A stretch of 64,000 bases of DNA from Arthrobacter sp. SLBN-83. GTDB lineage: Bacteria > Actinomycetota > Actinomycetes > Actinomycetales > Micrococcaceae. The stretch is taken from assembly GCF_006715285.1 (NCBI RefSeq), contig NZ_VFMX01000001.1, positions 3,844,001 through 3,908,000 on the forward strand. The letters are read 5' to 3'. Each line of letters opens with the position of its first letter. The first letter of the stretch is position 1. Below are positions 26,299 to 35,453 of the stretch, piece after piece. The translations under genes and the position numbers were made by a program. The notes under the pieces are model-generated. The model searched no databases. It was not told where the DNA came from and saw only the letters and a list, made by a program, of their open reading frames with translations.

Positions 26299-27333
26299 TC
26301 AGCCGCCTTCGTTTACAGTGTGGGACTTGTCTCGCTGTATGCGGCTACTTCTAGATGCTGCGGTGCGGGCGGCAATGGCGAGGGTGAAGGCTGTGGCGAG
26401 ACCCAGAATGGTCCAAGCATAAATTTCCCGGCCCGGGAGGCTGGTCGCCGCGAGCCAGCGGATGGCGTAGTTGGTGGTTGCACCCACGGGGAAGGTAAAC
26501 ACCCAGAAAGCTGGCGTGAACCGGAGCTTGCGGTACTCGGCGAGGAGCATGACCTGCAGGAGCGTCATGATTGCCAGAACGCCGGTGAGGCCGAGCTGCA
26601 CGGCGCCCATCGGACCGGGGTGTGAGACCATCCACGCGATATTCGCTGTTGCAGGGGCAGCCAGGTATGCGGTGAGTCCGGGCTTGGCTGCGGGTGTCAG
26701 TTCGCCACCGGTCATGAGCCGGACGGTGACGACCGTTCCAACGAGAAGCCAAAAGAACATGCCAACACCAAACGTGGCTATGGCGGCATCATGGGCGTGG
26801 ATGATGGAGAATCCGATGCTGGCGACAAAGGATCCGGCTACGACGGGTAGCAGGTAGCCGGGATGGATGGACTGCATGGATACCCCGCCAGTGACCCAGT
26901 GGGCGAGGAGTTGGGCTGCGACGATGGCCAGCGCGGCGATGAACGCGCCACACACCCATAAACCCCAGGGCGGCAAGTACTGGCTGTAGTGGGAGGAAAG
27001 CAGGATCCCGACCAATGGAACGAAGGAGGCGAAAGGCCCTGCCACCTCGTGCTTGAGATCAGAACGGAATGTTCCTTTCCGCCGCAGGCCCCGGAACACG
27101 TACGTAGCGGTCAGGACCAACCACATCGCCGTGGCTGTTGCGTAGAGAATTTCCTCCGGCCAGAGGGGGGCTGCGAGGTAGCTCCTCGCGGCGGACCAGC
27201 CGCCGCCCAGTCCTGCCAGCCCCAATGGAATGCCAAAACGGCTCAGAGCATGCACTCCCGGCTTAGCCGCTGGCGACTGGAGAGGGTCTTGGGTGGCCGG
27301 CGCCACGGCAATAGTGCTGGCACTTTGCGTCAT
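26299..27333 (-). CDS. TDT-family (TehA/C4-dicarboxylate-type) membrane transporter
   Basis: A 344-residue protein with about ten membrane helices, consistent with the tellurite-resistance/dicarboxylate transporter family (RFGIPLGLAGLGGGWSAA near residue 34 is the characteristic first-helix motif FGIPLGLAGLG). Members export anions such as dicarboxylates, sulfite or malate. The start ATG at 27333 (MTQSAST) is preferred; the upstream extension to 27489 is not membrane-like and overlaps the promoter region of the divergent HxlR gene. The regulator next door likely controls it. Confidence 0.82.
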   Translation of the reverse strand: MTQSASTIAVAPATQDPLQSPAAKPGVHALSRFGIPLGLAGLGGGWSAARSYLAAPLWPEEILYATATAMWLVLTATYVFRGLRRKGTFRSDLKHEVAGPFASFVPLVGILLSSHYSQYLPPWGLWVCGAFIAALAIVAAQLLAHWVTGGVSMQSIHPGYLLPVVAGSFVASIGFSIIHAHDAAIATFGVGMFFWLLVGTVVTVRLMTGGELTPAAKPGLTAYLAAPATANIAWMVSHPGPMGAVQLGLTGVLAIMTLLQVMLLAEYRKLRFTPAFWVFTFPVGATTNYAIRWLAATSLPGREIYAWTILGLATAFTLAIAARTAASRSSRIQRDKSHTVNEGG

Positions 27334-27475
27334 CGTGCCAACGCATTCGGTTGATGGGGAAATGCAAGGAGCGGGCGGGCAACGGCGCCAGACAGCAGTG
27401 GCATGAATTCTCCTGGTCTCAATCAGGGCGGCGACGCGGATGCTGCGGCCCTCGAAAGTCAGATTAGTGGAGGAG

Positions 27476-27490
27476 GTTGGAAATTCCAAC
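27476..27490. promoter_or_regulatory. Palindromic operator candidate for the HxlR regulator
   Basis: GTTGGAA-A-TTCCAAC is a perfect 7-bp inverted repeat around one central base. It lies in the 198-bp divergent gap between the TDT and HxlR genes, 42 bp before the hxlR-type ATG, where a repressor site for both would be expected. Confidence 0.55.
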
Positions 27491-27531
27491 TTACTTGTAT
27501 GCTTGGAGAAAGCACTGAAAGCAGGGAAGTC

Positions 27532-28005
27532 ATGAAACCGACCGATATAGCGAAGACGCGGCCTAGGGCATGCTTCATCGCAGCAGGACTTGAGGTGCTG
27601 GGTGAGCGGTGGGCACTACTGGCCCTTCGGGAAATGTCCTTGGGGGTCCATCGTTTCGACCAGATAGCCGTCAATACCGGTGCTTCCCGTGACATCCTGA
27701 CAAGCCGGCTACGGACCTTGGAAGACCACGGCATTATCGAGCGCATCCAGTATTCTGAGCGCCCCCCGCGCCATGAGTACCACCTCACAAAGTCAGGGGC
27801 CGAGGTTGCTCCCATCCTCGTATCACTCGCAGCGTGGAGCAGCACCTGGATGCGCGACGAGACACCACGCGCCTCCTACCGGCACAGTTGCGGGGCCAAC
27901 TTGAAACCGGTGCTGACCTGCGCGGAATGCGGCGAGGAATTTAAAGTGGGCAGCCTAATGCTGGGGCCGCTCGTGTCAGCGGCCGACGTGACCCCCGTGA
28001 CTTAG
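27532..28005 (+). CDS. HxlR-family transcriptional regulator
   Basis: A 157-residue winged-helix protein. After ACFIAAGLEVLGERWALLALREMSLG (read in two parts, the conserved HxlR start) come FDQIAVNTGASRDILTSRL (recognition helix) and ERPPRHEYHLTKSGAE (wing). A C-terminal extension carries Cys residues in a CGANLK...CAECGEEF arrangement that may bind metal. HxlR proteins respond to aldehydes, quinones or thiol stress. ATG 27532 is taken as the start; ATG 27499 in the same frame is also possible. It is divergent from, and probably regulates, the TDT exporter. Confidence 0.85.
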   Translation: MKPTDIAKTRPRACFIAAGLEVLGERWALLALREMSLGVHRFDQIAVNTGASRDILTSRLRTLEDHGIIERIQYSERPPRHEYHLTKSGAEVAPILVSLAAWSSTWMRDETPRASYRHSCGANLKPVLTCAECGEEFKVGSLMLGPLVSAADVTPVT

Positions 28006-28100
28006 TAGAGGAAAATTCGAAAAACTGAACACGCCTAGGTCGTCCCCTGCATCCGCACGAACCATCGAATGTTGACATGACGCACATCAAGAGGAGTTAG

Positions 28101-28628
28101 ATGTCCGGTAATCCAGCGGCAGTGACACTCGAAATTGTTGACTATGAAGACCCAAGAGCAGTCCGCCTACGGGGGCTGCTAACCAACGAGCTTCTCGCCC
28201 GCTACGCTACCGAAAAGGAGCCACAGCTTTCCGAAGCTGCCAGGGAAGCCTTGTCCGTGCCACCACAGGATTTCATTGCCAACGTGCTGGTACTCAACGC
28301 CGTCGGTGAACCCATAGCGCACGGTGCTCTTCGCCAGTTGAACGGCCAGTGGGAGGTCAAGAGGGTCATTACAGACCCTGCAGCCAGAGGTACTGGCGCA
28401 GCCACCGTACTCATGGCTGAACTTGAGAGGATTGCCGCCCGCGCCGGCGCCCGCCGCGTTATCCTCCAAACCGGCGGCAAGCAGGCCGAAGCTGAAGCCC
28501 TTTACCGGAAACTTGGATACCAGCGGATACCAACCTACCCTCCCTACGAGCACGCCATCCCGACTTCAATCTGCTTCGCAAAACATCTTGAGCCTATGCC
28601 GCCCCCATCCATTGTCGGCCTGGAATAG
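28101..28628 (+). CDS. GNAT-family N-acetyltransferase
   Basis: A 175-residue protein with the GNAT fold: VLNAVGEPIAHGALRQL (strands 2-3), WEVKRVITDPAARGTGAATVLM (strand 4 plus the acetyl-CoA pyrophosphate loop R-G-T-G-A-A, split here from the following helix), RVILQTGGKQAEAEALYRKLGY (strand 5 and the alpha-4 Tyr). Acceptor unknown. A clear AGAGGAG ribosome site precedes the ATG. The neighbourhood has lower GC than the rest of the window. The 236 bp after it (to 28864) hold no readable gene. Confidence 0.88.
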   Translation: MSGNPAAVTLEIVDYEDPRAVRLRGLLTNELLARYATEKEPQLSEAAREALSVPPQDFIANVLVLNAVGEPIAHGALRQLNGQWEVKRVITDPAARGTGAATVLMAELERIAARAGARRVILQTGGKQAEAEALYRKLGYQRIPTYPPYEHAIPTSICFAKHLEPMPPPSIVGLE

Positions 28629-28864
28629 ACATCCGACCGCGGACAGAAAGCGTCCATCTCTGACGTGGGCTATTCGTCTCGCTCCAACCACGACAGTGGC
28701 CCTTTCGTAAGCCACGGCCGATTGGCTACGGCACAACTACAAGGCGGGAAGGAAAGTGCTTCCAAAACCAAAGCCCGTAGCTACGTGCACCTAGGGTGTC
28801 TCGAAACCCCCATTGCCTCAAAACGCTAGGGATACGGCACACAGCAGCGTGTAGCGTTCAGTTC

Positions 28865-29451
28865 ATGCCAGTCCATAAAAGTGACAGAGGGGCACAGCTT
28901 CGTGAGTATTTGAACGATGCCCGCGAAGCAATCTTGTGGAAATGTGAGGGCTTGAGTGATGCCCAGGCGCGTACTCCCCTTACTCAGACGGGCACGCATG
29001 TCATGGGCCTACTGCTCCACCTTGCCGTCACCGAATCCCAGTACCTCATCTCATGTGTTGGGCGGAAATTAAGAACCCCGTTATCAGGGGCGTTATCGCA
29101 TCCGAGGACGCTCAGGCAGATTTCCTCCCGCCGTCGGATATGACGCTGGCCGACGCGGTGGAGATTTATCGGTAAACAACGGCCGCGGCCGATGCAGTGC
29201 TCGACGAATTGGAACTGGATTCACCGGCCGTGGTGCCGTGGTGGGTAAACCATCGGCACACTTCGGTGGAACGCCTTGTGGTGCATATGATCGCTGAGTC
29301 TCACCGTCATGCCGGCCATTTGGACATCGTGCGGGAGCAGTTGGACGGTTTCGTCGGTTTGCGCCCCTCAGCGCCGAACATCCCAGATCTCTCGCCCGAA
29401 CAGTGGGAAGAGCAGCGTCTGCGGATGAACGAGCTAGCCGACAAGGCTTAG
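28865..29451 (+). pseudogene. DinB/DUF664-family protein, frameshifted and with premature stop
   Basis: ATG 28865 opens a DinB/DUF664 protein (YLNDAREAILWKCEGLSDAQ, GLLLHLAVTESQYL), but near 29060-29067 (GGGCGGAAATT) a one-base loss shifts the frame. The correct continuation (EIKNPVIRGVIASEDAQADF, then PPSDMTLADAVEIYR) is in another frame and is stopped by TAA at 29173-29175; after it the same frame continues (TTAAADAVLDELELDSPAVV) to a normal end at 29451 with HAGHLDIVREQ, the metal His motif of the family. Two independent lesions make sequencing error unlikely. Intact members are mycothiol- or bacillithiol-dependent transferases. Confidence 0.85.
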
Positions 29452-29560
29452 TGCATCGTCGGTCTTTGTGGGCCGTCCGGCTTGTGCAGGGGACTATGGA
29501 TATTTTGTGCAGACGACTTCGGAAAACGACAACGGCGGCCCCATGGCAAGGAGAAACAGA

Positions 29561-30535
29561 GTGCTACGAATAGGAATCCTGGGTGCAGCAGGAATTGCGC
29601 CCGCTGCAATAATCCGGCCCGCCGCGCGCCGTTCCGACGTCAAGGTGGTGGCCGTGGCATCCCGTAGGGAGGAGCGTGCCCGGCAGTTTGCGGAGCGCCA
29701 CGGAATTGACCGCTCCTACGGGGATTACCCGCAGATGCTTGCCGATACCGGGGTGGACCTGGTCTACAACGCGCTCCCGCCCTCCGAGCACGCCAAATGG
29801 TCAATCGCGGCCCTTGAGGCGGGTAAGCATGTGCTGTGCGAGAAACCGTTTGCGATGAACGCAGAAGAGGCCGCCCGGATGATCGAAGCGGCCCACTCGA
29901 CGGGCTGCCGGCTCATCGAGGCCTTCCACGACCGTTACCACCCGCTGAGCATTGAACTCGATGCCGTCAAGGCTTCGGGGGCGCTCGGCGGGATCACGAT
30001 GCTGCGGGCGGACTTTTCCGCCTCGAACCCGTTCAATCCGGCATCGCTGCGGCATGATCCCCAGTTGGGCGGCGGGTCGCTGATGGACCTGGGGTGCTAC
30101 CCCGTCCACTGGGTGCGTGCGTTTATGGGCGAGGAACCAACCGTGCTTGGGGCGAGCGCGTCGCTCAATCCCCTCGGCGCGGACCTCAGCATCAGCGCTG
30201 ACCTGCAGTTCCCTTCGGGAGCACAAGCGCTGGTCACCTCGGCGATGGTCGAACAGGCACAGCACCTGAACTCTTCGCTTGAGGTAACCGGCACCGGAGG
30301 ACAGTTGCGCGTCAACAACATGGTCTTCCCCTCCCGGGGACATTCCATCACCCTTACCACCGAGGGCTTGGAACGCACCTGGACGGTGAGGGGGTTCGAG
30401 ACTTATGACCACCAGCTCGAGGCTGTCGTCGATGCTCTTCAAACGGGCCGCGAACTGCCCACGGAGGGGTCCGACTGCCTGGCCAACATGAAAATCATTG
30501 ACGCAATCTACCAGGCCGCAGGGGTTGGCCGCTGA
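29561..30535 (+). CDS. Gfo/Idh/MocA-family oxidoreductase
   Basis: A 324-residue NAD(P)-dependent dehydrogenase with the N-terminal Rossmann motif GILGAAGIAPAAI, the EKPFAMN block (catalytic Lys of the E-K-P motif), and the C-terminal alpha/beta domain with GGSLMDLGCYPVHWVR (conserved Asp and His). These enzymes oxidise or reduce sugars, inositols or dihydrodiols; substrate unknown. The start GTG 29561 has AAGGAG at 29548-29553; an in-frame ATG at 29543 has no ribosome site. Confidence 0.87.
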   Translation: MLRIGILGAAGIAPAAIIRPAARRSDVKVVAVASRREERARQFAERHGIDRSYGDYPQMLADTGVDLVYNALPPSEHAKWSIAALEAGKHVLCEKPFAMNAEEAARMIEAAHSTGCRLIEAFHDRYHPLSIELDAVKASGALGGITMLRADFSASNPFNPASLRHDPQLGGGSLMDLGCYPVHWVRAFMGEEPTVLGASASLNPLGADLSISADLQFPSGAQALVTSAMVEQAQHLNSSLEVTGTGGQLRVNNMVFPSRGHSITLTTEGLERTWTVRGFETYDHQLEAVVDALQTGRELPTEGSDCLANMKIIDAIYQAAGVGR

Positions 30536-30664
30536 CCCTGGTGGTGGCTTGGCGCGGTCTGGGAGCAGTGTTCAAGACCGGCTGGGCCCTTCGCCCCTAT
30601 AGGCCAGGCCCGCCCAAGGAAAGACTTGATGCATGCAGTCCGCCGTTACCTGGAGGTGGGTGTC

Positions 30665-31615
30665 ATGTCGGAAACGAACCTGAGGGGAACCGCCAGGGCT
30701 TTGCCGCGCATTGCCTGGCCCGTGTTCCTCGTCGGCGCGATACTGCTGCTGTCCCTCGGGAACCCGGCAGTCTACGGTGTCGGCGTTCCCGTTGCCGCTC
30801 TAATTTTGGCGCTCATCGTGCCCACATCCCGGCCCCGCTGGGCCGGACATCCTGACTGGCCCGACGTCGGCGCCATAGCCGCGCTCTACGTGGGCGTCGT
30901 GGCCCTCTTTTGGCTGGCGTTCAGGGTCTTCACCCAGGGAAACACCCTGGGGCTGTTCCTGTCGTTCGCTGCCGGCATGCTCCTCGGTGTCCTCGGTCCC
31001 ATCGGGTACAACACGTGGATCCGGCGGCGGTCCCTGGCCGCTTTGGGGATCAGCCGCACAAACCTGGGCCAGGCGTTTGCCTTGGGACTCGTCCTCGCAG
31101 CGGTGCAATTCGTCATCACCCTTTGGGGGTACCCGCTTCCGCGCCCCGTCGACTGGGTGCCCCTGGCGGCCCTCGCCATCACCGTCGGGTTCTTCGAGGC
31201 AGTCTTCTTCAGGGGCTTCGTCCAGGCGCGCCTCGAAGCCAGCTTCGGCCCGGTCCCGGGTGTGGCCGGCGCCGCCGCACTGTACGCCGCTTATCATGTC
31301 GGCTATGGCATGGCTTGGTCTGAGACGCTCTTCCTTTTCGGCCTCGGAGTGGTCTACGCGGTGGCCTTCAGCGTCGCCCGGAACCTCATCGTCCTCTGGC
31401 CCCTGCTGGTCCCCCTCGGCTCCTTTTACAACAACCTGCGGGGAGGGTCCATCCAAATGCCGTGGGAGGCGATCCTGGGGTTCGTGGACGTCTTGGGCCT
31501 GATGGTGGCCGCCGTGTGGTTCGCCGCGAGGCATGAGCGGCGGCTCGGCTTGGCTGGAGTGCGGGAGTCCAGGAATTCCAAAGTGAAGCGTTATGGCGTA
31601 CGACGGCGGGACTAA
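30665..31615 (+). CDS. CPBP-family (Abi-type) intramembrane protease homologue
   Basis: A 316-residue membrane protein with about eight helices. The first catalytic motif of CPBP proteases, EExxxR, reads EAVFFR here (second Glu replaced by Ala), and the second, FxxxH, reads YAAYH. A late R-NLIVLWPLLVPLGSFYNN segment matches the third, Asn-containing block. The Glu change makes proteolysis uncertain. ATG 30665 follows a GGAGGTGGG ribosome site; the longer frame from 30626 lacks one. Family roles include prenyl-CAAX-like processing and bacteriocin immunity. Confidence 0.75.
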   Translation: MSETNLRGTARALPRIAWPVFLVGAILLLSLGNPAVYGVGVPVAALILALIVPTSRPRWAGHPDWPDVGAIAALYVGVVALFWLAFRVFTQGNTLGLFLSFAAGMLLGVLGPIGYNTWIRRRSLAALGISRTNLGQAFALGLVLAAVQFVITLWGYPLPRPVDWVPLAALAITVGFFEAVFFRGFVQARLEASFGPVPGVAGAAALYAAYHVGYGMAWSETLFLFGLGVVYAVAFSVARNLIVLWPLLVPLGSFYNNLRGGSIQMPWEAILGFVDVLGLMVAAVWFAARHERRLGLAGVRESRNSKVKRYGVRRRD

Positions 31616-31736
31616 TGACCCGGGGGCAGGCTTTGGTTAGGATCGAGGTTCTACGGTCAGTCAATTGAGGACCCGGCACTCTTCGTCGCCGCCAGCAGCG
31701 TGAGGCACAGGGCGCCGGCCGGGCAGAGAGGCCACC

Positions 31737-32906
31737 ATGGACGCCACCCAGTCCACGCAATACCCGCTGGATCCCTTTCCCCACTATGAGCGCATGCGCG
31801 CGGCCGCGCCGGTCTTCCATGACGAACCATCTGGAAGCTGGCACGTGTTCCGGTACAACGACGTTCAGCGGGTGCTGTCCGAGCACGCAACGTTCTCCTC
31901 ACGCATGGGCGGCGACGCACCCTCAGGTTCCGGCCAGTTGTTCGCGTCAAGCCTGATCACGGCAGATCCTCCGCGGCACCGGCAGTTGCGTTCCCTGGTC
32001 ACCCAGGCTTTCACACCGAGGGCAGTCGACGCGCTGGCCCCCCGCATCTCCGCTCTCACGGACGAACTGCTGGAAGGGATCGCGGCGCGGGGTGGCAGCG
32101 CAGACCTGATCCAGGACCTGGCCTACCCGTTGCCGGTCATCGTGATCTCCGAACTGATGGGCATTCCGGCGCAGGACCGTGAGCGCTTCAAGCACTGGTC
32201 GGACACCATTGTCAGCCAAACACGGACCGGTCCGGGCAGCGGCAGCCAGGACTCCACCACCTCGGAAATGGTCGAGTACTTCCTGGCCCTGATCGACCAG
32301 CGCAGGAGCCGTCCGGGTGAGGATCTGATCAGCAGCCTGCTGTCTGCCGAGATTGAGGGTCAAAAACTCTCGGTGCCTGAACTGCTGGGCTTCTGCGCTT
32401 TGCTGCTGGTCGCCGGCAACGAGACCACCACAAACCTGATCGGCAACGCCGTCCTATGCCTGGCCGAATCGCCCGGTACCCTTGAGCGCCTCCTGAAGGA
32501 GCCGGCCTTGTTACCCCAGGCCCTCGAAGAGGTTCTGCGCTTTCGCTCCCCCGTCCAGTCGATGTACCGGGTGAGCGTAGCGGAGACCGAGGTGGGCGGC
32601 GCACGCATCCCGGCCGGGGCACCAATCGTGGCGTGGATCGGCTCGGCCAACCGGGACGAGCGGCAATTTGAGCGGGCGGCCGAGTTCGACGTCGACCGCA
32701 GCCCGAACCGGCATGTGGCATTCGGCCACGGCATCCATTTTTGCCTGGGCGCACCACTGGCCCGACTCGAGGCGAAGATCGCACTGGCTGCCCTGCTGTC
32801 CCGACTGCCCGGGCTGTCCCTAGCAGCCGGAGCCCAGCTGGAGCGCATGGAAAGCACCATCGTCTACGGGTTGAAGGAACTTCCCATCACCTGGCAGCCG
32901 GCCTGA
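31737..32906 (+). CDS. Cytochrome P450
   Basis: A 389-residue soluble class I P450. Visible are the I-helix AGNETTTN, the ExxR motif in LEEVLRFRSPV, and the heme loop FGHGIHFCLG with thiolate Cys336. The size and motifs fit CYP107/CYP109-like bacterial enzymes. It hydroxylates an unknown substrate and needs ferredoxin and reductase partners, which are not in the window. The ATG start has a GGCCACC-spaced GAGAGG site upstream. Convergent with the lytic transglycosylase. Confidence 0.92.
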   Translation: MDATQSTQYPLDPFPHYERMRAAAPVFHDEPSGSWHVFRYNDVQRVLSEHATFSSRMGGDAPSGSGQLFASSLITADPPRHRQLRSLVTQAFTPRAVDALAPRISALTDELLEGIAARGGSADLIQDLAYPLPVIVISELMGIPAQDRERFKHWSDTIVSQTRTGPGSGSQDSTTSEMVEYFLALIDQRRSRPGEDLISSLLSAEIEGQKLSVPELLGFCALLLVAGNETTTNLIGNAVLCLAESPGTLERLLKEPALLPQALEEVLRFRSPVQSMYRVSVAETEVGGARIPAGAPIVAWIGSANRDERQFERAAEFDVDRSPNRHVAFGHGIHFCLGAPLARLEAKIALAALLSRLPGLSLAAGAQLERMESTIVYGLKELPITWQPA

Positions 32907-32946
32907 CCTTGCAGGGGCAGTGGCTGTCTCCCACGCCAGTCGTTGC

Positions 32947-33699
32947 TTACTCGGCTGTACCCGTTTTCGTGGCGTAAGCAGTGGCTTGCGCACGTACCTT
33001 GCGGATATAGGCGTCGGACTGGTTGTAGGCGTAGATGGCATCCGTCCACCCCTGTGCGGTAGTCAGGTCCCGGCCGTGGCTGCAAAGATACGTGGCCGCG
33101 CTGAGGGCTGCGTCGTCGATATTGAACGGGTCTGCTGTTCCGTCCCCGTTCCCGTCCATTCCTGCAAGACGCCAAGTGGAGGGAATGAACTGCATGGGAC
33201 CCACCGCGTGGTCCCAGTTGGCGTCGCCATCCAGTGCACCGGCGTCGGTATCGGGGATGGCGGCGAAACCTGCCCCGTTGAGGCTCGGGCCCACGATCGG
33301 CCCACTGGCCTGGCCGGAGGCGTCCAGGCTGCCGCCACCATAGGTTCCGTGGCCTGATTCGACGAAGCCGATGGCGGCCAGCGTATTCCAGCCGATTCCG
33401 CAGTGCGGCGAGGAGTCATTGGCGGTTACGGCCGCAGCAACATAGGCCCGCAGGGCACGGGCAGGGATTCCGGTGCCGGCGGAAGCCCCTCGAAGCCATT
33501 CGGCGTCGGGACTGCGGGTCACGTTCACGGCGGTGCTCATGCCACGAGTTCCGCTTCCAAGGGTCACCGCCGCCCGCGGCGGCGCCGAAAGCGCCACCCG
33601 GGCTTCCGCCCCGGGCTGACCCATGGCCCAAAACGAGAAAACCGCACTGGCACAAACCACGAACAGGCTGAAAACTATGAAGCGTCTTACACGAAGCAC
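32947..33699 (-). CDS. Secreted lytic transglycosylase-like protein
   Basis: A 250-residue exported protein with a signal peptide (FIVFSLFVVCASAVFSFWA, residues 8-26). The lysozyme-like domain has the catalytic Glu114 in AAIGFVESGHGTYGG, then AVGPMQFIPSTWR and DPFNIDDAALSAATYLC, as in actinobacterial SLT/MltB-like wall enzymes. It cleaves peptidoglycan glycan strands. No LysM or other wall-binding repeat is present. Confidence 0.9.
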   Translation of the reverse strand: MLRVRRFIVFSLFVVCASAVFSFWAMGQPGAEARVALSAPPRAAVTLGSGTRGMSTAVNVTRSPDAEWLRGASAGTGIPARALRAYVAAAVTANDSSPHCGIGWNTLAAIGFVESGHGTYGGGSLDASGQASGPIVGPSLNGAGFAAIPDTDAGALDGDANWDHAVGPMQFIPSTWRLAGMDGNGDGTADPFNIDDAALSAATYLCSHGRDLTTAQGWTDAIYAYNQSDAYIRKVRAQATAYATKTGTAE

Positions 33700-33736
33700 T
33701 GACTAATCAAACCACCCAATCCACCGGCCGAAAGCG

Positions 33737-34770
33737 TCACCGCGTGGGATCGATCATTGTCATGCCGGCGACGTTCGCCTTGTCGAAATGTGGGAGCATC
33801 TTGGCGGCCTCCTCCACCCGATAATGCGCTCGATCAGCTTCTGTGGTTCCAGCGCCCCCGATGCGATCAGGGCGAGCATTCCGGGGTAATCCGCCGCTGC
33901 CATGCCGTGACTGCCGAAGACATCCAGTTCCCAGGCAATGACACGGGCCATGGGCACCCGCGGATGCCCCTCCACCGGCGGGAGGAGGCCGATTTGGACG
34001 TGCCGGCCGCGGCGGCGAAGGCTAAGCAGCGCGTCGGCGCAAGTCTGCTCACTGCCTACGGCGTCAATGGAGACGTGGCTTCCACCCGTGATGGCCTGCA
34101 CCTGTGAGGGGATGTCCGGGCCGTCGGCGACCAAGCTGTGGTCGGCCCCAAGGGATGCCGCCACCTCAAGGGCGCCCGGGTTCCGGTCCACGGCGACTAC
34201 CTTGCCACCGAGCGCCTTCGCAATCATGACGGCGCTGAGGCCCACGCCGCCGGCTCCGACAATGGTGACCCACTCCCCGCGGGCAAGACCTGCCCTGCCG
34301 GTGAGTGCACGGTATGCCGTGGCAAAACGGCAGCCCAGGCTTGCCGCCGCCTCGAAACTGACTCCCGCCGGGATTGCGACAAGGTTCGTGTCCGCCGCGT
34401 GAATGACCACTTGCTCGGCGAAGGAACCCCAGTGGGTGAAACCCGGTTGCTGCTGTTCTGGGCAGACCTGCGCGTTACCCCCACGGCACCACTCGCATGC
34501 TCCGCAGCCCTCGACGAAGGGCGCCGTCACCCTGTCGCCGACCGCCCACTTTGTCACCCCTGCGCCCACGGCGGCGACGACGCCGGCGAACTCATGGCCC
34601 GGGACATGCGGCAGCACGATGTCGTCGTGGCCGGCCCAGGCGTGCCAGTCGCTGCGGCAGAGGCCGGTGGCGGCAACGGTCACCAGGACACCGCCTGCCG
34701 GCAGCCCGGGTACGGCCACCTGTTGGACAGCCAGCGGACCTGCGATCCGGTCCATGACGATTGCACGCAT
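33737..34770 (-). pseudogene. Zinc-dependent alcohol dehydrogenase, frameshifted near its C-terminus
   Basis: From ATG 34770 (MRAIVMD) a medium-chain Zn alcohol dehydrogenase is readable: catalytic Cys38, His59-Glu60, structural Cys89/92/95/103, and Rossmann GAGGVG. At 33816-33820 (GGGTGG on the coding strand) the frame slips. The uninterrupted frame ends at 33760 with an unrelated tail (WRRPPRCSHIST), whereas the neighbouring frame continues correctly as VEEAAKMLPHFDKANVAGMT to a stop at 33737. One base appears missing, altering about the last 29 residues. The protein may still fold in part, or the lesion may be a sequencing error. Polyketone/arabinose-type substrates are not distinguishable. 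Confidence 0.8.
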
Positions 34771-34780
34771 AAAATCCAGC

Positions 34781-35368
34781 CTAGAGGACGTTGATTGCAA
34801 CAATGATGCCGATGGTGATGGCCGCTACGAGCCCCAGCATCATGTAGAGCCCGGCCTTCATGGTGCTCGTCTGGACGGAAGCCCCCGTTTCTGGAAGGAC
34901 GGCCTGCCAGGCCTTGATGGTTTCGAGCCCCTCGTAGTAGGAAAACATCATCAAGGCACTCCCGGCGAGGCCTGCCACACCGCCCAATCCCCCTGCGCCG
35001 CTCATTGCAGCACCGGCGGAACCGGCGCGGTTGAGGGCTGTGCGGTCCTTGAAGTCGGCGACAGCCGCCTTTATCTCCGCCTTCTGCTCCGGCGACGGGT
35101 CCGGCGACATTGACGCCCCCACCCCCAGCACGTCATACGCACGGCCCTGGGCTGTCACCACCATCGTTCCCATGCTGGTGAACCGGAATGACGCCTGCTG
35201 CACAGGCAAAGAGAGCACGCTCACGCCTGCGGCATCCACCATGCGGAAAATCCCTGCGGAATCCATACTGACAATTACGGGCACCGTCTTGGCTCCGTTG
35301 ATCTTGCTCTTCCGCCAGTACAGCAGGGACTTCATCGGTGTTGCGGAAACGTGTGGTGGCATTGTCAT
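34781..35368 (-). CDS. Hypothetical membrane protein
   Basis: A 195-residue protein that I do not recognise. The N-terminal 120 residues look like a soluble beta-rich domain (TVPVIVSMDSAGIFRMVD, FRFTSMGTMVVTAQGRAYDV), reminiscent of PH-like folds. A Gly/Ala-rich helix (AGGLGGVAGLAGSALMMFSYY) and a C-terminal membrane helix (GLYMMLGLVAAITIGIIVAI, about 174-193) follow. ATG 35368 is used; a GTG two codons earlier is possible. It is 10 bp upstream of the alcohol dehydrogenase on the same strand. Confidence 0.7.
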   Translation of the reverse strand: MTMPPHVSATPMKSLLYWRKSKINGAKTVPVIVSMDSAGIFRMVDAAGVSVLSLPVQQASFRFTSMGTMVVTAQGRAYDVLGVGASMSPDPSPEQKAEIKAAVADFKDRTALNRAGSAGAAMSGAGGLGGVAGLAGSALMMFSYYEGLETIKAWQAVLPETGASVQTSTMKAGLYMMLGLVAAITIGIIVAINVL

Positions 35369-35442
35369 GACCACAGCTTAGGCAGCCCCCAGCCCAAGTG
35401 CCCGAAAGGGACACGGGGAGAACTCCCCCTGGCCATGACCGG

Positions 35443-35448
35443 TACCAT
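35443..35448 (+). promoter_or_regulatory. Probable -10 box of a leaderless ATPase mRNA
   Basis: TACCAT fits TANNNT and ends 5 nt before ATG 35454; no ribosome site lies between. Confidence 0.4.
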
Positions 35449-35453
35449 CAGGC

